DNA from: Paludibacter sp.
GTDB lineage: Bacteria; Bacteroidota; Bacteroidia; Bacteroidales; Paludibacteraceae
DNA length: 64,000 nt
Direction of reading: 5' to 3'
Assembly: GCA_028690665.1 (NCBI GenBank)
Contig: JAQVAV010000004.1
Location: forward strand, 186,001 to 250,000
A program made the translations under genes and the position numbers. Position 1 is the first letter of the stretch. Every line of letters starts with the position of its first letter. Of the stretch, positions 25,663 through 36,008 are shown piece by piece. The notes below the pieces were generated by a model, which was not told the DNA's origin, did not search any database, and was given only the letters and a program-made list of their open reading frames with translations.

Positions 25663-26808
25663 ATGTACAGAAGACGAAACAATTTAGTAGCAGACAATAA
25701 TGGTTGGGTAAAAGCACGCCCAATAATTATGTTGATAAGCAGACTAATCATTGCAATTGTTTTTATCTTCTCGGGATTTGTGAAAGCCATTGATCCTCTG
25801 GGAGGAACTTATAAAATAGATGATTATCTGACGGCTTTTGGCGGTATTTTCACCTCTCTCACTCCTGTAGCTTTTGTTACTGCCGTTCTCCAATCAACAT
25901 TAGAATTAGTAATCGGACTGAATCTTTTATTCCGAATTCATCTAAGGAGTACTACATATATAGCATTGGCATTTATGATTATCATGCTGCCTCTGACGCT
26001 TTACATTGCGCTTAAAAATCCAGTGAGCGACTGTGGATGTTTTGGAGATGCTTTAATTATATCGAACTGGCAAACTTTTTATAAAAATATAGTAATCACT
26101 ATATTGATAATACTGTTGCTTATTACATCCACCAAGCATAAACCTATCCTGCTTCCTAATATCGAATGGATTATTACAGGGATTTTTGTTTTGACCGGAT
26201 TTGGTTTATCCTATTATTCATATAATCATTTGCCGATTATTGATTTTCGCCCGTACAAAATCGGGACAAATATTTCCGAGGCTATGTATGTTCCGGACGA
26301 TGCACCTATGGATAAATACGAGACTACTTTCATCTATGAGAAAGATGGTGTTCAAAAAGAATTTACACTTGAAAATTATCCGAAAAATGATTCCACATGG
26401 AAATTTGTTGACCAAAAAACGACACTCATATCAACAGGATACAAAGCTCCTATCCACGATTTTTCAATTGTAACCGAAGGTTATGATGACATTACGGATG
26501 AAGTAATTCATTACGAAGGAAAATCCTACCTTTTGGTCATGTATGACTTGGACAAAACTTCGGAAAAAGGAGCTAAGAAAGCAGAAGCTATTTATCAAAA
26601 GTATAAAGATACGAACACCCGATTTTATGCCCTAACGGCTTCGAGCGATGAAACTATCAGCAAATTCAAAGAAAAAACGGGAGTTACTTTTCCATTTTGT
26701 AAAACCGACCCGATTACACTGAAAACAATTGTCAGATCGAACCCGGGACTCGTTTTGATAGAAAACGGAGTGATTACAGGTAAATGGCATTGGCACGATT
26801 TCAATTGA
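25663..26808 (+). CDS. DoxX/MauE-type redox membrane protein with a C-terminal thioredoxin-like domain (BT_3928 family)
   Basis: A 381-aa inner-membrane protein. Four or more helices occupy residues 20-180, with the MauE/DoxX-like Cys motif DCGCFGDAL between helices, suitable for dithiol chemistry. After another helix the periplasmic part (about 190-381) reads like a thioredoxin fold with no CxxC (SYLLVMYDLDKTSEKG, FYALTASSDETISKFKEKTG, SNPGLVLIENGVITGKW). The match to the Bacteroidota BT_3928 family is good; it may support disulfide or quinone redox in the envelope. It is 28 bp after DUF1599 and 32 bp before tpiA. Confidence 0.8.
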   Translation: MYRRRNNLVADNNGWVKARPIIMLISRLIIAIVFIFSGFVKAIDPLGGTYKIDDYLTAFGGIFTSLTPVAFVTAVLQSTLELVIGLNLLFRIHLRSTTYIALAFMIIMLPLTLYIALKNPVSDCGCFGDALIISNWQTFYKNIVITILIILLLITSTKHKPILLPNIEWIITGIFVLTGFGLSYYSYNHLPIIDFRPYKIGTNISEAMYVPDDAPMDKYETTFIYEKDGVQKEFTLENYPKNDSTWKFVDQKTTLISTGYKAPIHDFSIVTEGYDDITDEVIHYEGKSYLLVMYDLDKTSEKGAKKAEAIYQKYKDTNTRFYALTASSDETISKFKEKTGVTFPFCKTDPITLKTIVRSNPGLVLIENGVITGKWHWHDFN

Positions 26809-26840
26809 TGCAAATATCAAACTATATAAATTAAAGAAAA

Positions 26841-27596
26841 ATGAGAAAAAACATTGTTGCAGGAAACTGGAAAATGAACAAAACCCTTCAGGAAGGGATG
26901 GCTTTAGCTACTGAATTGAACGAAACCTTGGCTGGTTACACACCAAATTGCGATGTTGTCATCGGAACTCCGTTCATTCATTTGGCAAGCGTTGCAGCTG
27001 CTATCGACAAAAAAAAAATCGGTATTGCAGCACAAAACTGCGCTAACAAAGAAAAAGGAGCTTACACCGGAGAAGTAAGTGCCGAAATGGTAAAATCAAC
27101 CGGAGCTGCTTACGTAATTCTCGGCCACTCGGAACGTCGCGAATACTATAATGAAACAAGCGAAATTCTGAACGATAAATTAGCCTTGGCTTTAGCTAAT
27201 GGCCTCACTCCTATCTACTGCTGTGGTGAAGCTCTCGAAGTTCGTAACGCTAACGGACAAAATGCTTTTGTTCAAAAACAGTTGGAAGAAACTATCTTCA
27301 AATTGAGCGTTGATGATTTCAAAAAACTAGTTCTTGCTTACGAACCTATCTGGGCTATCGGAACCGGAGTAACAGCTTCTACAGAACAGGCACAGGAAAT
27401 GCTGGCATTTATCCGCAGCATCATTGCAGGCAAATTCGGACAAGAAGTTGCTGACGAAACTTCCATCCTTTACGGGGGAAGCTGTAATGCTAAAAATGCT
27501 CCTGAACTTTTCGCTCAGCCTGATATTGATGGCGGTCTGATTGGTGGTGCATCGTTGAAAGTTGCCGACTTCAAAGCAATTATTGACGCATTTTAA
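26841..27596 (+). CDS. tpiA: Triosephosphate isomerase
   Basis: Interconverts dihydroxyacetone phosphate and glyceraldehyde 3-phosphate in glycolysis. The 251-aa TIM barrel is full length: NWKMNK (substrate Asn/Lys) at residues 8-13, the electrophilic His in [11 protein letters not shown], the catalytic Glu in [12 protein letters not shown], loop 7 [13 protein letters not shown] and the phosphate site GGLIGGASL. Last gene of the DUF1599 operon; a perfect terminator follows. Confidence 0.98.
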   Translation: MRKNIVAGNWKMNKTLQEGMALATELNETLAGYTPNCDVVIGTPFIHLASVAAAIDKKKIGIAAQNCANKEKGAYTGEVSAEMVKSTGAAYVILGHSERREYYNETSEILNDKLALALANGLTPIYCCGEALEVRNANGQNAFVQKQLEETIFKLSVDDFKKLVLAYEPIWAIGTGVTASTEQAQEMLAFIRSIIAGKFGQEVADETSILYGGSCNAKNAPELFAQPDIDGGLIGGASLKVADFKAIIDAF

Positions 27597-27635
27597 TTGA
27601 CCGACAGGTTCATTAGTTTGAACATCAAATATTTT

Positions 27636-27672
27636 AAAAGTCCTGTAAATGAACATTTACGGGACTTTTTTT
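27636..27672 (+). terminator. Intrinsic terminator after tpiA
   Basis: A 16-bp stem with a single internal T/G wobble (27636-27651 AAAAGTCCTGTAAATG, 27654-27669 CATTTACGGGACTTTT), 2-nt loop, then T residues. Confidence 0.85.
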
Positions 27673-27673
27673 A

Positions 27674-27681
27674 TACTTTTG
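27674..27681 (+). promoter_or_regulatory. -7 box upstream of the Sua5-family gene
   Basis: TACTTTTG fits TAnnTTTG. It begins directly after the tpiA terminator and lies 23 bp before the ATG at 27705. Confidence 0.45.
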
Positions 27682-27704
27682 TTGTCACGTAAAAAAAACA
27701 CATT

Positions 27705-28310
27705 ATGTTGATAAAACTTTACGAAGACAATCCGAATTCGGTTGAAATACGCAAAATAGCCGGAATACTCCGGAATGGAGGTATCATTATTTTTCCCACC
27801 GACACTGTTTATGCTTTTGGGTGCAACATTTTCAATGCAGCCGGAGTAGAATTTATTGCCAAGCTCAAAAATCACGATTTACGTCGTGCAAACTTATCAT
27901 TTATCTGTCATGAATTAAGCGAAGTAAGTGAATACGCAAAAATGGATGATGTCGCATTCAAACTTATGAAGCGTAATCTCCCGGGTCCTTTCACATTTAT
28001 TCTGAATGGAAACAGCAAGCTTCCTAAACTTTTCAAAAATAAAAAGACTGTCGGAATAAGAATTCCTAAAAATAATATTGTATTAGAGTTAGTCAAAGAA
28101 CTTGGCAACCCAATGATGGTAAGTTCGATATTTACCGACGAAGAAACCACTGAATATATAACTGACCCGGAACTGATTGAAGAAAAATACGGTCATCAGG
28201 TTGATTTGGTAATTGACGGAGGTTTTGGAGGTCTTATCCATTCTACAATTGTAGACTGCACAGCCGACGAACCTGAAATTGTACGTGAAGGAGCGGGAGA
28301 ATTATCGTAG
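27705..28310 (+). CDS. Sua5/YciO/YrdC-family protein (threonylcarbamoyl-AMP synthase fold)
   Basis: A 201-aa cytoplasmic protein. It has the family's N-terminal KIAGILRNGGIIIFPTDTVYAFGC, the nucleotide/threonine-binding stretch RRANLSFICHELSEV, KRNLPGPFTFIL and TVGIRIPKNNIV. Family members make threonylcarbamoyl-AMP for the t6A modification of ANN-decoding tRNAs. A shorter YciO-type paralogue with unclear activity is also common, and this protein lacks the C-terminal Sua5 domain, so either is possible. The 165 bp after it hold nothing recognisable. Confidence 0.85.
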   Translation: MLIKLYEDNPNSVEIRKIAGILRNGGIIIFPTDTVYAFGCNIFNAAGVEFIAKLKNHDLRRANLSFICHELSEVSEYAKMDDVAFKLMKRNLPGPFTFILNGNSKLPKLFKNKKTVGIRIPKNNIVLELVKELGNPMMVSSIFTDEETTEYITDPELIEEKYGHQVDLVIDGGFGGLIHSTIVDCTADEPEIVREGAGELS

Positions 28311-28475
28311 CATAATTGAGGAAAGACTATAAAAAAGAGTCAAGATGTTACAACCAGGATATATTAGAAGATAATGAACCAACCATCTCCAAGAGCTAAA
28401 TAACTCTATAAACCAATAAGCATCACAAACTAATCAACTAAGTAACAACTGATTCCATTTTTCATTATTCATAGT

Positions 28476-28682
28476 TTATTTCTCTTTGTACTCTAAGATA
28501 TCGGCAGGCTGGCAGTCGAGGACTTTACATATCGCTTCGAGAGTACTAAACCGGATCGCTTTTGCTTTACCGGTTTTCAAAATAGAAAGGTTTGCCGGTG
28601 TAATGTCCACTTTTTCAGACAGCTCATTAAGAGATATCTTTCTCCGCGCCATCATAACATCCAAATTTACAACGATCGGCAT
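28476..28682 (-). CDS. Small XRE/Cro-type HTH regulator (YozG-like)
   Basis: A 68-aa one-domain DNA-binding protein: MPIVVNLDVMMARRKISLNEL, then the recognition region VDITPANLSILKTGKAKAIRF and TLEAICKVLDCQPADILEY, typical of the Cro/C1 fold. It lies 30 bp downstream of a DUF2975 membrane protein gene on the same strand. XRE/DUF2975 pairs of this kind recur in bacteria, and the regulator probably controls its own operon. No toxin or nuclease domain is present. Confidence 0.85.
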   Translation of the reverse strand: MPIVVNLDVMMARRKISLNELSEKVDITPANLSILKTGKAKAIRFSTLEAICKVLDCQPADILEYKEK

Positions 28683-28712
28683 ATTATATTCAGTCTTATT
28701 GTTTGTTCAAAA

Positions 28713-29369
28713 TTAAATTGTAAGATCCTGTTCTTCTTTTATTTCAATAGCAATTCGAAGCACTTCATTCATAACCAGAATAACAATGCCCATAATAATT
28801 GCATTAAAGTCAATCACTTTTGCATACGAAAATTCATAGTTGGCAAGATCAATCAGATGCTGGGCAATAAACACATTAATAGCCTGAACAAGAGAACCGG
28901 CAATACCCATAACCAACAAGAAAATAGCAATGCGATTTATCCTTTTCAGGTTAAACCGATCGAAAACAACAGAATGCTGCAACGAACGCAAAATTTTAAC
29001 CACTAAAAACGGGATCCAGATTCCAAGCACCAAAAGTCCCAACAAAATAAGCGTATATAAACTCTGAAGAACAATCATCCAAACCGGTTTTTCAGGCAAA
29101 GAATGAATCAGAACCGAAATATTGGTCGGGAGCATCATGACCGGTTCATTGGTTTTCAAATTAATTTCGCTCTTGTCCAAATAATCGGAATTCTTCGGAA
29201 CAACATCCATCATAAGAAAATCTTCGGTTTTAACCTGCGAAGAATTCTCATATTCTGCAATTGTCAATCCATATTTCACACCTTCGACAAAAGGCATGAT
29301 AGCTCCCTGATACAAACTACCGAAAAATACGATCAGCAAAATAATGCAAAGTATCTGAAGTCTTTTCAT
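28713..29369 (-). CDS. DUF2975 four-helix membrane protein
   Basis: The start is set at MKRLQILCIILLIVFFG (29367-29369), where the first helix begins; an ATG ten codons earlier adds a short polar stretch. About 218 aa with four membrane helices (residues 3-20, 105-130, 155-180 and 195-215) and a periplasmic loop between the first two, matching DUF2975. Function is unknown. It is co-directional with a YozG-like HTH gene 30 bp downstream. Confidence 0.8.
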   Translation of the reverse strand: MKRLQILCIILLIVFFGSLYQGAIMPFVEGVKYGLTIAEYENSSQVKTEDFLMMDVVPKNSDYLDKSEINLKTNEPVMMLPTNISVLIHSLPEKPVWMIVLQSLYTLILLGLLVLGIWIPFLVVKILRSLQHSVVFDRFNLKRINRIAIFLLVMGIAGSLVQAINVFIAQHLIDLANYEFSYAKVIDFNAIIMGIVILVMNEVLRIAIEIKEEQDLTI

Positions 29370-29488
29370 TGTCGGACACTCAAGTTTTAATACGTTCAAA
29401 ATGCACGCAAAGTAAATTGTTTTATTCCGATTTTCAAAATTTATTGATTGAAAATCAATTGGAAGACATTCTGAGTTGATTCAAAATA

Positions 29489-32400
29489 TTATTTTGTTTT
29501 ATACTCTTCCTGGAATTCTTTAGGCGTCATTCCAAACTCTATTTTGAAACAACGGCTAAAATATTTAGGATCATTAAAGCCAACAGAAAAAGCAACCTCG
29601 GAAATGTTTCCCACATTGTTTTTAAGCATCTGCACAGCGTGTTTCAACCGGACATTACGAATAAACTCTCCCGGCGACAAACCTGTAAGCGATTTCAGTT
29701 TACGATGTAATGTTGACTTCGAAGTAGCCATTTCCACTGCAAACTGGTCGAAATCAAATCTTTCATCTGCAATTCGGTTCTCTACAACTTTGACAGCCTG
29801 GTTAAGGAATATCTCATCGATGGAACAATACTCCATTGAGGTGATATTGATTTCTGGATTTGATTTAAAATCTTCGGTTTTCTTCTTTCTTTTATTTAAC
29901 AAATTACGAACACGGGCAGTGAGAACACCCAACTCAAATGGTTTGGCAATATATGCATCAGCTCCGGCATTGTAACATTCGATACGGTCTTCGGGAGTAT
30001 TTTTGGCAGTAAGCATTAAAACACTGATATGGCTGGTATTCACATCGTTTTTCACAACTTTGCAAAATGACAAACCGTCCATTTCCGGCATCATGACATC
30101 ACTGATTATCAAATCAATTTCCTTATCTTTTATAATCTCAAGCGCCTGCAAACCATTTTCTGCTGAAAGAACGTGATACTTTTTACCTAAATTCTCAACA
30201 ATTAAATTATTCAGCTCTTTATTGTCTTCAACAATTAATACGGCGAATTCTTTTACCTGATTTTCATCAGCCTCCTCATTTTCCTGAACTTCCAAATCAT
30301 CCGTCACAATATCATCTATATCCGGAAAGATCAATTTTTCGTTGGTTTCATCCGAGAGTTCTTCCGAAGTATAAGCATTTTCTGAAACAGGAATTTCAAT
30401 AGTAAATACCGAACCGACGCCTACCTCACTTTTCACATCAATGCTTCCTTTATGTAGCTGAATGAGATCATGAGTAAGTGACAAACCGATGCCGTGACTC
30501 TGGCTCTGATCAGAGGCCTTACTAATATAGAAACGCTGGAAAATATTAGGCAGGTCTTCTGTAGCAATGCCCTTTCCGGTATCAGAAACCGACAAACGCA
30601 TAACTTCAGCTCCATCCCGTTCGATAAAAGACATTTTTACTTTAATTTCTCCGTTCCGCGGGGTATATTTAAATGCATTCGAAAGGATGTTATATATTAC
30701 TTTATCCAACTTATCCGGATCAAAAAATGCTATACGAATCTGAGCCCCACTATCTACACTAAATTTGATCGATTTTTCGTTAATAAGCGGTTTAAAGTTT
30801 GACTGGCAAATGTTATTTACAAACCCGACAATATCATCCTTCTGTATTTTAAGTTTCATGTTGCCACTCTCGGTCTTTCGAAAAACAAGTATTTGCTGAA
30901 TAAGTCGCTTTAGCCTGATAACATTATCTTTCATCAAATCAAACTGCCCGGCTTCTGTTTTAAATTTATTCTGCAAACTCTCTATCTGTAGCATAATAAT
31001 AGTCAACGGAGTCAACAATTCGTGAGAGATATTGGTAAAATACCGAAGTTTAACCTGAGCTAATTCCTCTGATTTATCTTTTTCTATTTTTGATATTTTC
31101 AACTCATTACGAAGACGGATACGATTTGATACGGTACGATAAATAATATTGGCAATAATCGCTATTAGGACAAGGTAGATAAGATAAGCCAACCAACTAC
31201 GATATAAAGGAGGCATTATTTCTATCTTCAATGTAGTAACAGCATTACTCCATGCTCCATTTTCATCGCTGGCCTTCACCATAAAGGTATACGTTCCCGG
31301 AGCCATATTAACATAATTTACAAAACGGCGGGTATTTCCTACATAATTCCAGTCCTTGTCAGCTCCCGATAGTTTATAGGCATACTGGATTTTACCTGCC
31401 GCATTGTAATCTAAAGCTGAAAACTCAATGCTCAGATTATTCTCGTTATATTTCAGAACCAGTTTTTTGTGTAACGAATCAAAATGTTTATGTTCCTGAT
31501 CATCAAAAATCGATTTATTTTGAATCAATAGATCCGTTATTGCCACCGTTTTACGTACAGCCTGATTTCTATTATTTTTTTGATCATTTTTATTAAAGAT
31601 ACTAATACCATTATTTCCACCAAACAAAATAACTCCATCATTTAGTTTGATAGAAGCATCTTTATACATCGAACTGATAAGCAAGCCATCATTGGTAGTG
31701 AAATATGTAGCAGCATGGGTTTCAGGATTATACCGAATTATCTTTTTAACTGTAGAAATCCAAAGATTGCCAAAACTATCGGACAAAATATCAAGAATTC
31801 CCTCTTCCGTTATTCCGTACAAACCGCTTATATCTGTAGCTATATTTTTTGACGCATCATATTGAAAAATACAACCTTCTCTTGTTCCAATAAAAACACC
31901 ACCCTCATCGGGACAACAAATACTTTGAACACTGACACTCTGATACTTATCTATAACAAGCGGAATTTTGATAAACTCATATTTATTTCCGACTGCATTA
32001 CTTACAAATGCACCTTCTTTTCCTGTTCCGACCCATATATTTTCGTTTATATCCTGCCCTATACTCACTATATTCTGTAATTTATCGGAAATCAACTCAA
32101 CCGGACCGCCTGTTTTTTTCATATATAGTCCTTTCGCAGTACCAATCCAGACATTTGATTTTTTATCTTCAAATAATGTGACAATTGTGTTCTCAAAGGG
32201 AGTCTTTGTATTTCGTAACGAAAAATAATCTTTCAGTTTCAGCTCGCCTTTATTATCTTCAAAAACATATATTATATCTTCTCCCTCATCGGCCAGCCAG
32301 ATTTCATCCGTTTTTTCGATATACTTTAACGCACTGATACTATTCAGCCTTCTCAAAACAGGAAGATTAGGACGTTTTGTTATTGAAGAGTTCAGATCGA

Positions 32401-33553
32401 GCATAAACAAGCCCACTCGATTCAAGGATAGGAAAAGGTCTCCGCTCCGTGTTTGTGTAAAGTGCGTAACATAGGCATTTGCGTTGGTAGAATTACTCAC
32501 ATCAAGTAATGAATAATTTTTAATCGGCAGTTTATTGAAGTTCAGTTTCAAGGCTCCGGTACCAACTGAGCCGAGCCATAAGTTTCCACTCCGGTCTTTC
32601 ACAATTTGATGCAAAAGTTTGTATGGTTCTCCTTCAAAAAATTTATCTGCTCCTGAAACGACATAAGTTCCATCAATGTCTTTCGTTAATGTTTTCAGGC
32701 CACTAAAAGTTACTAACCAAATTCTTCCTGTATCGTCCTGAGTAATACTATATACAATATCATCAATTTTTGTATCCGATTTTCCGGAAACTACAACAGG
32801 CTCAATATTAATTCTATTGTTATGGATCTTTAAGTTATAAACTCCATCTCCCCATGTACATATCCAAAAAAGTCCATCCCTGTCTTCTAAAAGGCGAAAC
32901 GGATTATTATTGGCTCCGATCTGAGGTAAATTAATTACTTTGTTATTTTTAGAATCTATATAGCATAATCCTCCTCTCCAAAGCAGTACCCAAATTCGGT
33001 CATTACTATCTTCAAATATGAAATTAACATTATTATCAGGCAATTCAACAGAAGAATTTCTGTCGGTCGAGAATCGTTCATATTCATTATTATCAGGATT
33101 TACTTTCAGAATACCATAATTTGATGTTCCTATCCAGATATAACCCTTTCGGTCAACCATAATGGAGTTAATACGTTCTTTGTTGGTAAATTCGTTTTGA
33201 AAATGAGTAATTGAATAGTTATGCTTATCTAATATTTCAACGCCCTCCAATGTCCCGACCCAAAGTTTTCCGGTTTTATCCTCAGCCATACACTGTATCT
33301 CGTTACTGACTAACTTTCCAGGAGTTATAGCACTTGAACGAAAAACTTTTATATCATAACCATCAAAACGGCAGAGTCCATCCTTAGTTCCAAACCATAT
33401 AAAACCTTCGTTATCGTTATAAATACGTACAACTGAGTTAGATGGCAATTTATTATTTAACGAAAACTGCTCAAACTTAAGCTCATTAGATTTAGCAGGA
33501 CCCCACAAGCCGAATAAAACAATTAATAAAACCGAAATTTTATCTATTTTCAT
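29489..33553 (-). CDS. Hybrid two-component system regulator (HTCS), no nearby target enzymes
   Basis: A 1354-aa one-protein signalling system. Order: signal/anchor (1-22); two seven-bladed propeller halves built of Reg_prop repeats (about 25-700; GFIWFGTKDGLCRFDGYD, KTGKLWVGTLEGVE); Y_Y_Y domain (about 715-785); membrane helix (about 788-808); HisKA with phospho-His near 843 in FTNISHELLTPLT; HATPase (NILSNAFKYTP, SDTGKGIA, HGIGLSLT); receiver (about 1103-1220, VLIVEDN, Asp in LIISDVMMPEMDG); AraC HTH (about 1250-1354, FDQFAVEMATSKSTLHRKL). HTCS proteins bind glycan fragments in the periplasm and activate polysaccharide-use genes. Here the neighbours are a peptidase and a DUF2975 protein, so its regulon must lie elsewhere. 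A TATATTTG box (complement of 33594-33601) is a possible -7 element. Confidence 0.95.
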   Translation of the reverse strand: MKIDKISVLLIVLFGLWGPAKSNELKFEQFSLNNKLPSNSVVRIYNDNEGFIWFGTKDGLCRFDGYDIKVFRSSAITPGKLVSNEIQCMAEDKTGKLWVGTLEGVEILDKHNYSITHFQNEFTNKERINSIMVDRKGYIWIGTSNYGILKVNPDNNEYERFSTDRNSSVELPDNNVNFIFEDSNDRIWVLLWRGGLCYIDSKNNKVINLPQIGANNNPFRLLEDRDGLFWICTWGDGVYNLKIHNNRINIEPVVVSGKSDTKIDDIVYSITQDDTGRIWLVTFSGLKTLTKDIDGTYVVSGADKFFEGEPYKLLHQIVKDRSGNLWLGSVGTGALKLNFNKLPIKNYSLLDVSNSTNANAYVTHFTQTRSGDLFLSLNRVGLFMLDLNSSITKRPNLPVLRRLNSISALKYIEKTDEIWLADEGEDIIYVFEDNKGELKLKDYFSLRNTKTPFENTIVTLFEDKKSNVWIGTAKGLYMKKTGGPVELISDKLQNIVSIGQDINENIWVGTGKEGAFVSNAVGNKYEFIKIPLVIDKYQSVSVQSICCPDEGGVFIGTREGCIFQYDASKNIATDISGLYGITEEGILDILSDSFGNLWISTVKKIIRYNPETHAATYFTTNDGLLISSMYKDASIKLNDGVILFGGNNGISIFNKNDQKNNRNQAVRKTVAITDLLIQNKSIFDDQEHKHFDSLHKKLVLKYNENNLSIEFSALDYNAAGKIQYAYKLSGADKDWNYVGNTRRFVNYVNMAPGTYTFMVKASDENGAWSNAVTTLKIEIMPPLYRSWLAYLIYLVLIAIIANIIYRTVSNRIRLRNELKISKIEKDKSEELAQVKLRYFTNISHELLTPLTIIMLQIESLQNKFKTEAGQFDLMKDNVIRLKRLIQQILVFRKTESGNMKLKIQKDDIVGFVNNICQSNFKPLINEKSIKFSVDSGAQIRIAFFDPDKLDKVIYNILSNAFKYTPRNGEIKVKMSFIERDGAEVMRLSVSDTGKGIATEDLPNIFQRFYISKASDQSQSHGIGLSLTHDLIQLHKGSIDVKSEVGVGSVFTIEIPVSENAYTSEELSDETNEKLIFPDIDDIVTDDLEVQENEEADENQVKEFAVLIVEDNKELNNLIVENLGKKYHVLSAENGLQALEIIKDKEIDLIISDVMMPEMDGLSFCKVVKNDVNTSHISVLMLTAKNTPEDRIECYNAGADAYIAKPFELGVLTARVRNLLNKRKKKTEDFKSNPEINITSMEYCSIDEIFLNQAVKVVENRIADERFDFDQFAVEMATSKSTLHRKLKSLTGLSPGEFIRNVRLKHAVQMLKNNVGNISEVAFSVGFNDPKYFSRCFKIEFGMTPKEFQEEYKTK

Positions 33554-33647
33554 ATCTCAAAAATATCAGATTTAATTGCGCACTGTAAAGTTACAAATAT
33601 AACCCTTTTTAAAAAATATCTTTAAGTATAACAGTTTCAGCACATAT

Positions 33648-33703
33648 AAAAAACGTTCATCAAAGCCGAATCGTTCAGATCCGTCCTTCAATGAACGTTT
33701 TTT
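33648..33703 (-). terminator. Terminator of the S46 peptidase gene
   Basis: Perfect 13-bp arms (33648-33660 and 33691-33703, core AACGTTCAT) with T runs on both sides; it stands between the peptidase and the HTCS gene. Confidence 0.75.
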
Positions 33704-33721
33704 ATTTTTATATTGATGGAT

Positions 33722-35845
33722 TTATTTTATCGAAAGTTCATTTATCAGCCGTTGGGCTCCTCCAACTTTATCCATTATAAATAAAACGTATCTTATATCC
33801 ACACTTATTGTTCTCTGAAGATCAGGTTCGAAAACAATATCGCCGCTCATCGCTTCCCAATTACCATCAAAAGCCAATCCTAAAAGTTCGCCTTCAGCAT
33901 TGAAAATCGGACTTCCCGAATTTCCTCCCGTAATATCGTTATTGCTCAAAAAAGCCACGTGCATTTCACCGGTTTTGGTATCCAGATAAGCCCCGTAATT
34001 TTTATCTTCAATAGCTTCTTTGAGTTTTGAGGGAACATCAAATTCGTAATCGCCCGGTTTTTCTTTTTCCAAAACACCTTTCGTTGTTGTATAGTACTTA
34101 TACGAAACGGCATCAGCAGGTTTATATCCACCAACCTTTCCGTAAGTGAGACGCATTGTAAAATTGGCATCAGGATACATAGACTGGCCTTTTTCAGAAG
34201 CTATTTCTTTTAATCCGGCCTCATACAATCTTTCGCCATCTTCAATATCCTGCTTTGCTTTCGTATACTCGGGAGCATGCATTTCATTGTACGATTTATC
34301 GACATCCTCCCGGAATAAAATAGCCGGGTCGTTTACAAAATCAACTTTACCCGATTTGAATGCTTTTGTGAATTTTTCTATTGAACTGAAATTTGATTTT
34401 GAAAAAAGATTTTCACTAAACTTTTCAAAGTTATTTTTATATTTCTTTCCGATTTTCGTATAAATTTCGGGCAAAGCATCCTCACTTACAGCCTTTTTAT
34501 ACTCTTTCAGCATAACTGCCATCGTCGCTTCGTCCACCATCTGATAATAATCTTTATAAACCTCGGCTGCATAATTCAGGACAGAATCTTTTGAAACATT
34601 TTTTTTAGACAGATCAGCTAACTTTGAAGCGATTCCGGGCATTTCCACGCCGTTTATCAACGATTCGCGCAAATAATACATAGCATGGCTGTAAGGAAAA
34701 ATCTTTTCGTAGCCTTCTTCCAGCATATCTAATGTTTTTCCATGTTTCAGTTTTCGCTTCGGATCTTCATTTACCCAGGCAGCAAAAGCTTTTTGTTCTT
34801 CTTTTTTTTGATCAAGGACTCCCAGTTTCAATATTGCATTATTCATCCCGATACTGTTTTTCCAATAATTTGAACTACGGGCAAATTTACTGGCATAGGC
34901 GATATTAATCGCTTCATCAGAACGCATAAAGGATTTCCACACCGCCTGTTTAGCTCCCCGGATATCGATACGAGCCTGATTAGATGTCTTCATCCTGTTT
35001 TCCACACCCCACGAAGTAAGATAACGGGTTGTAGTTCCCGGATTTCCCAAAATCATAGTGTAATCGCCCGATGCATATCCTTTATTTGAAATGGTTGCAA
35101 AACGTTTCGGCGTATAAGGCACATTATCTTTTGAATATTCGGCAGGTTTACCATCTTTATCGCTATAGACTCTGAAAACAGAGAAATCACCTGTATGACG
35201 CGGCCACATCCAATTGTCGGTATCCCCTCCAAATTTTCCAATAGATGAAGGCGGTGCATAACAAAATCGAATATCTTTAAATTCCTCAAACATAAAAACA
35301 TAAAATTCATTGCCTGCAAAGAATGATTTTGCCTGTACAAGGTAATCATTGTCTTTTCCGAATTCTGTTTTTATTGCTGACAGAATTGAATCCTGCTTAT
35401 CCGAACGTTTTTCTCCCATAAGTTCATCCGGTAACTGGCTCAAAACACGCTCAGTCACATCGGTAATACTTACGAGAAATTTCACCGTTAAGTTAGGAGT
35501 CGGAATTTCATCGGCCAATGTTTCGGCCGTAAATCCATCTTTCAAATAATTATGTTCAACGGTACTATGCTGCTGTATTGCGCTAAAACCACAATGATGA
35601 TTTGTAAAAACCAATCCCTGATTGGAAACTACCACACCGGTACAACCATTTCCGAAAACAATTACAGCATCTTTCAGACTCACATTTTTATCGCTGTAAA
35701 TCTCGTCAGCAGTGAGCGTACATCCCATTCCGTTCATTTTCTGGATATTCAGTTTTTCTATCAGAGGCAACATCCACATCCCCTCATCTGCCCTGACACC
35801 CATAAAAAGTACCAAAAGCAAAAATAACGCGCTTATTTTCTTCAT
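33722..35845 (-). CDS. S46 family serine dipeptidyl peptidase, DPP7-like
   Basis: A 707-aa periplasmic exopeptidase that removes N-terminal dipeptides, feeding peptide catabolism. Signal peptide 1-19. Triad regions: His in LVFTNHHCGF (residues 83-84), Asp in DNWMWPRHTGDFSVFRVY, Ser in DITGGNSGSP. The position 18 residues after the nucleophile is Gly (in LAFDGNWEAMSGD); in P. gingivalis the equivalent position is Gly in DPP7 and Arg in DPP11, so preference for hydrophobic over acidic P1 residues is inferred. The length is typical. It is monocistronic, with terminators on both sides. Confidence 0.93.
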   Translation of the reverse strand: MKKISALFLLLVLFMGVRADEGMWMLPLIEKLNIQKMNGMGCTLTADEIYSDKNVSLKDAVIVFGNGCTGVVVSNQGLVFTNHHCGFSAIQQHSTVEHNYLKDGFTAETLADEIPTPNLTVKFLVSITDVTERVLSQLPDELMGEKRSDKQDSILSAIKTEFGKDNDYLVQAKSFFAGNEFYVFMFEEFKDIRFCYAPPSSIGKFGGDTDNWMWPRHTGDFSVFRVYSDKDGKPAEYSKDNVPYTPKRFATISNKGYASGDYTMILGNPGTTTRYLTSWGVENRMKTSNQARIDIRGAKQAVWKSFMRSDEAINIAYASKFARSSNYWKNSIGMNNAILKLGVLDQKKEEQKAFAAWVNEDPKRKLKHGKTLDMLEEGYEKIFPYSHAMYYLRESLINGVEMPGIASKLADLSKKNVSKDSVLNYAAEVYKDYYQMVDEATMAVMLKEYKKAVSEDALPEIYTKIGKKYKNNFEKFSENLFSKSNFSSIEKFTKAFKSGKVDFVNDPAILFREDVDKSYNEMHAPEYTKAKQDIEDGERLYEAGLKEIASEKGQSMYPDANFTMRLTYGKVGGYKPADAVSYKYYTTTKGVLEKEKPGDYEFDVPSKLKEAIEDKNYGAYLDTKTGEMHVAFLSNNDITGGNSGSPIFNAEGELLGLAFDGNWEAMSGDIVFEPDLQRTISVDIRYVLFIMDKVGGAQRLINELSIK

Positions 35846-36008
35846 AAAAAACTCATTAATATATTAAAATTGTCCTCGTTTATTTATCGAATCTCGATGT
35901 GCAAAAATAGTAAATTTGTTGATATATAGCATGAAAATACAAAAATGAACCAGCAAACAAATCTCTTCCAGACAAGAATATCTATGAACTCCAGATTAGC
36001 AGACACAA

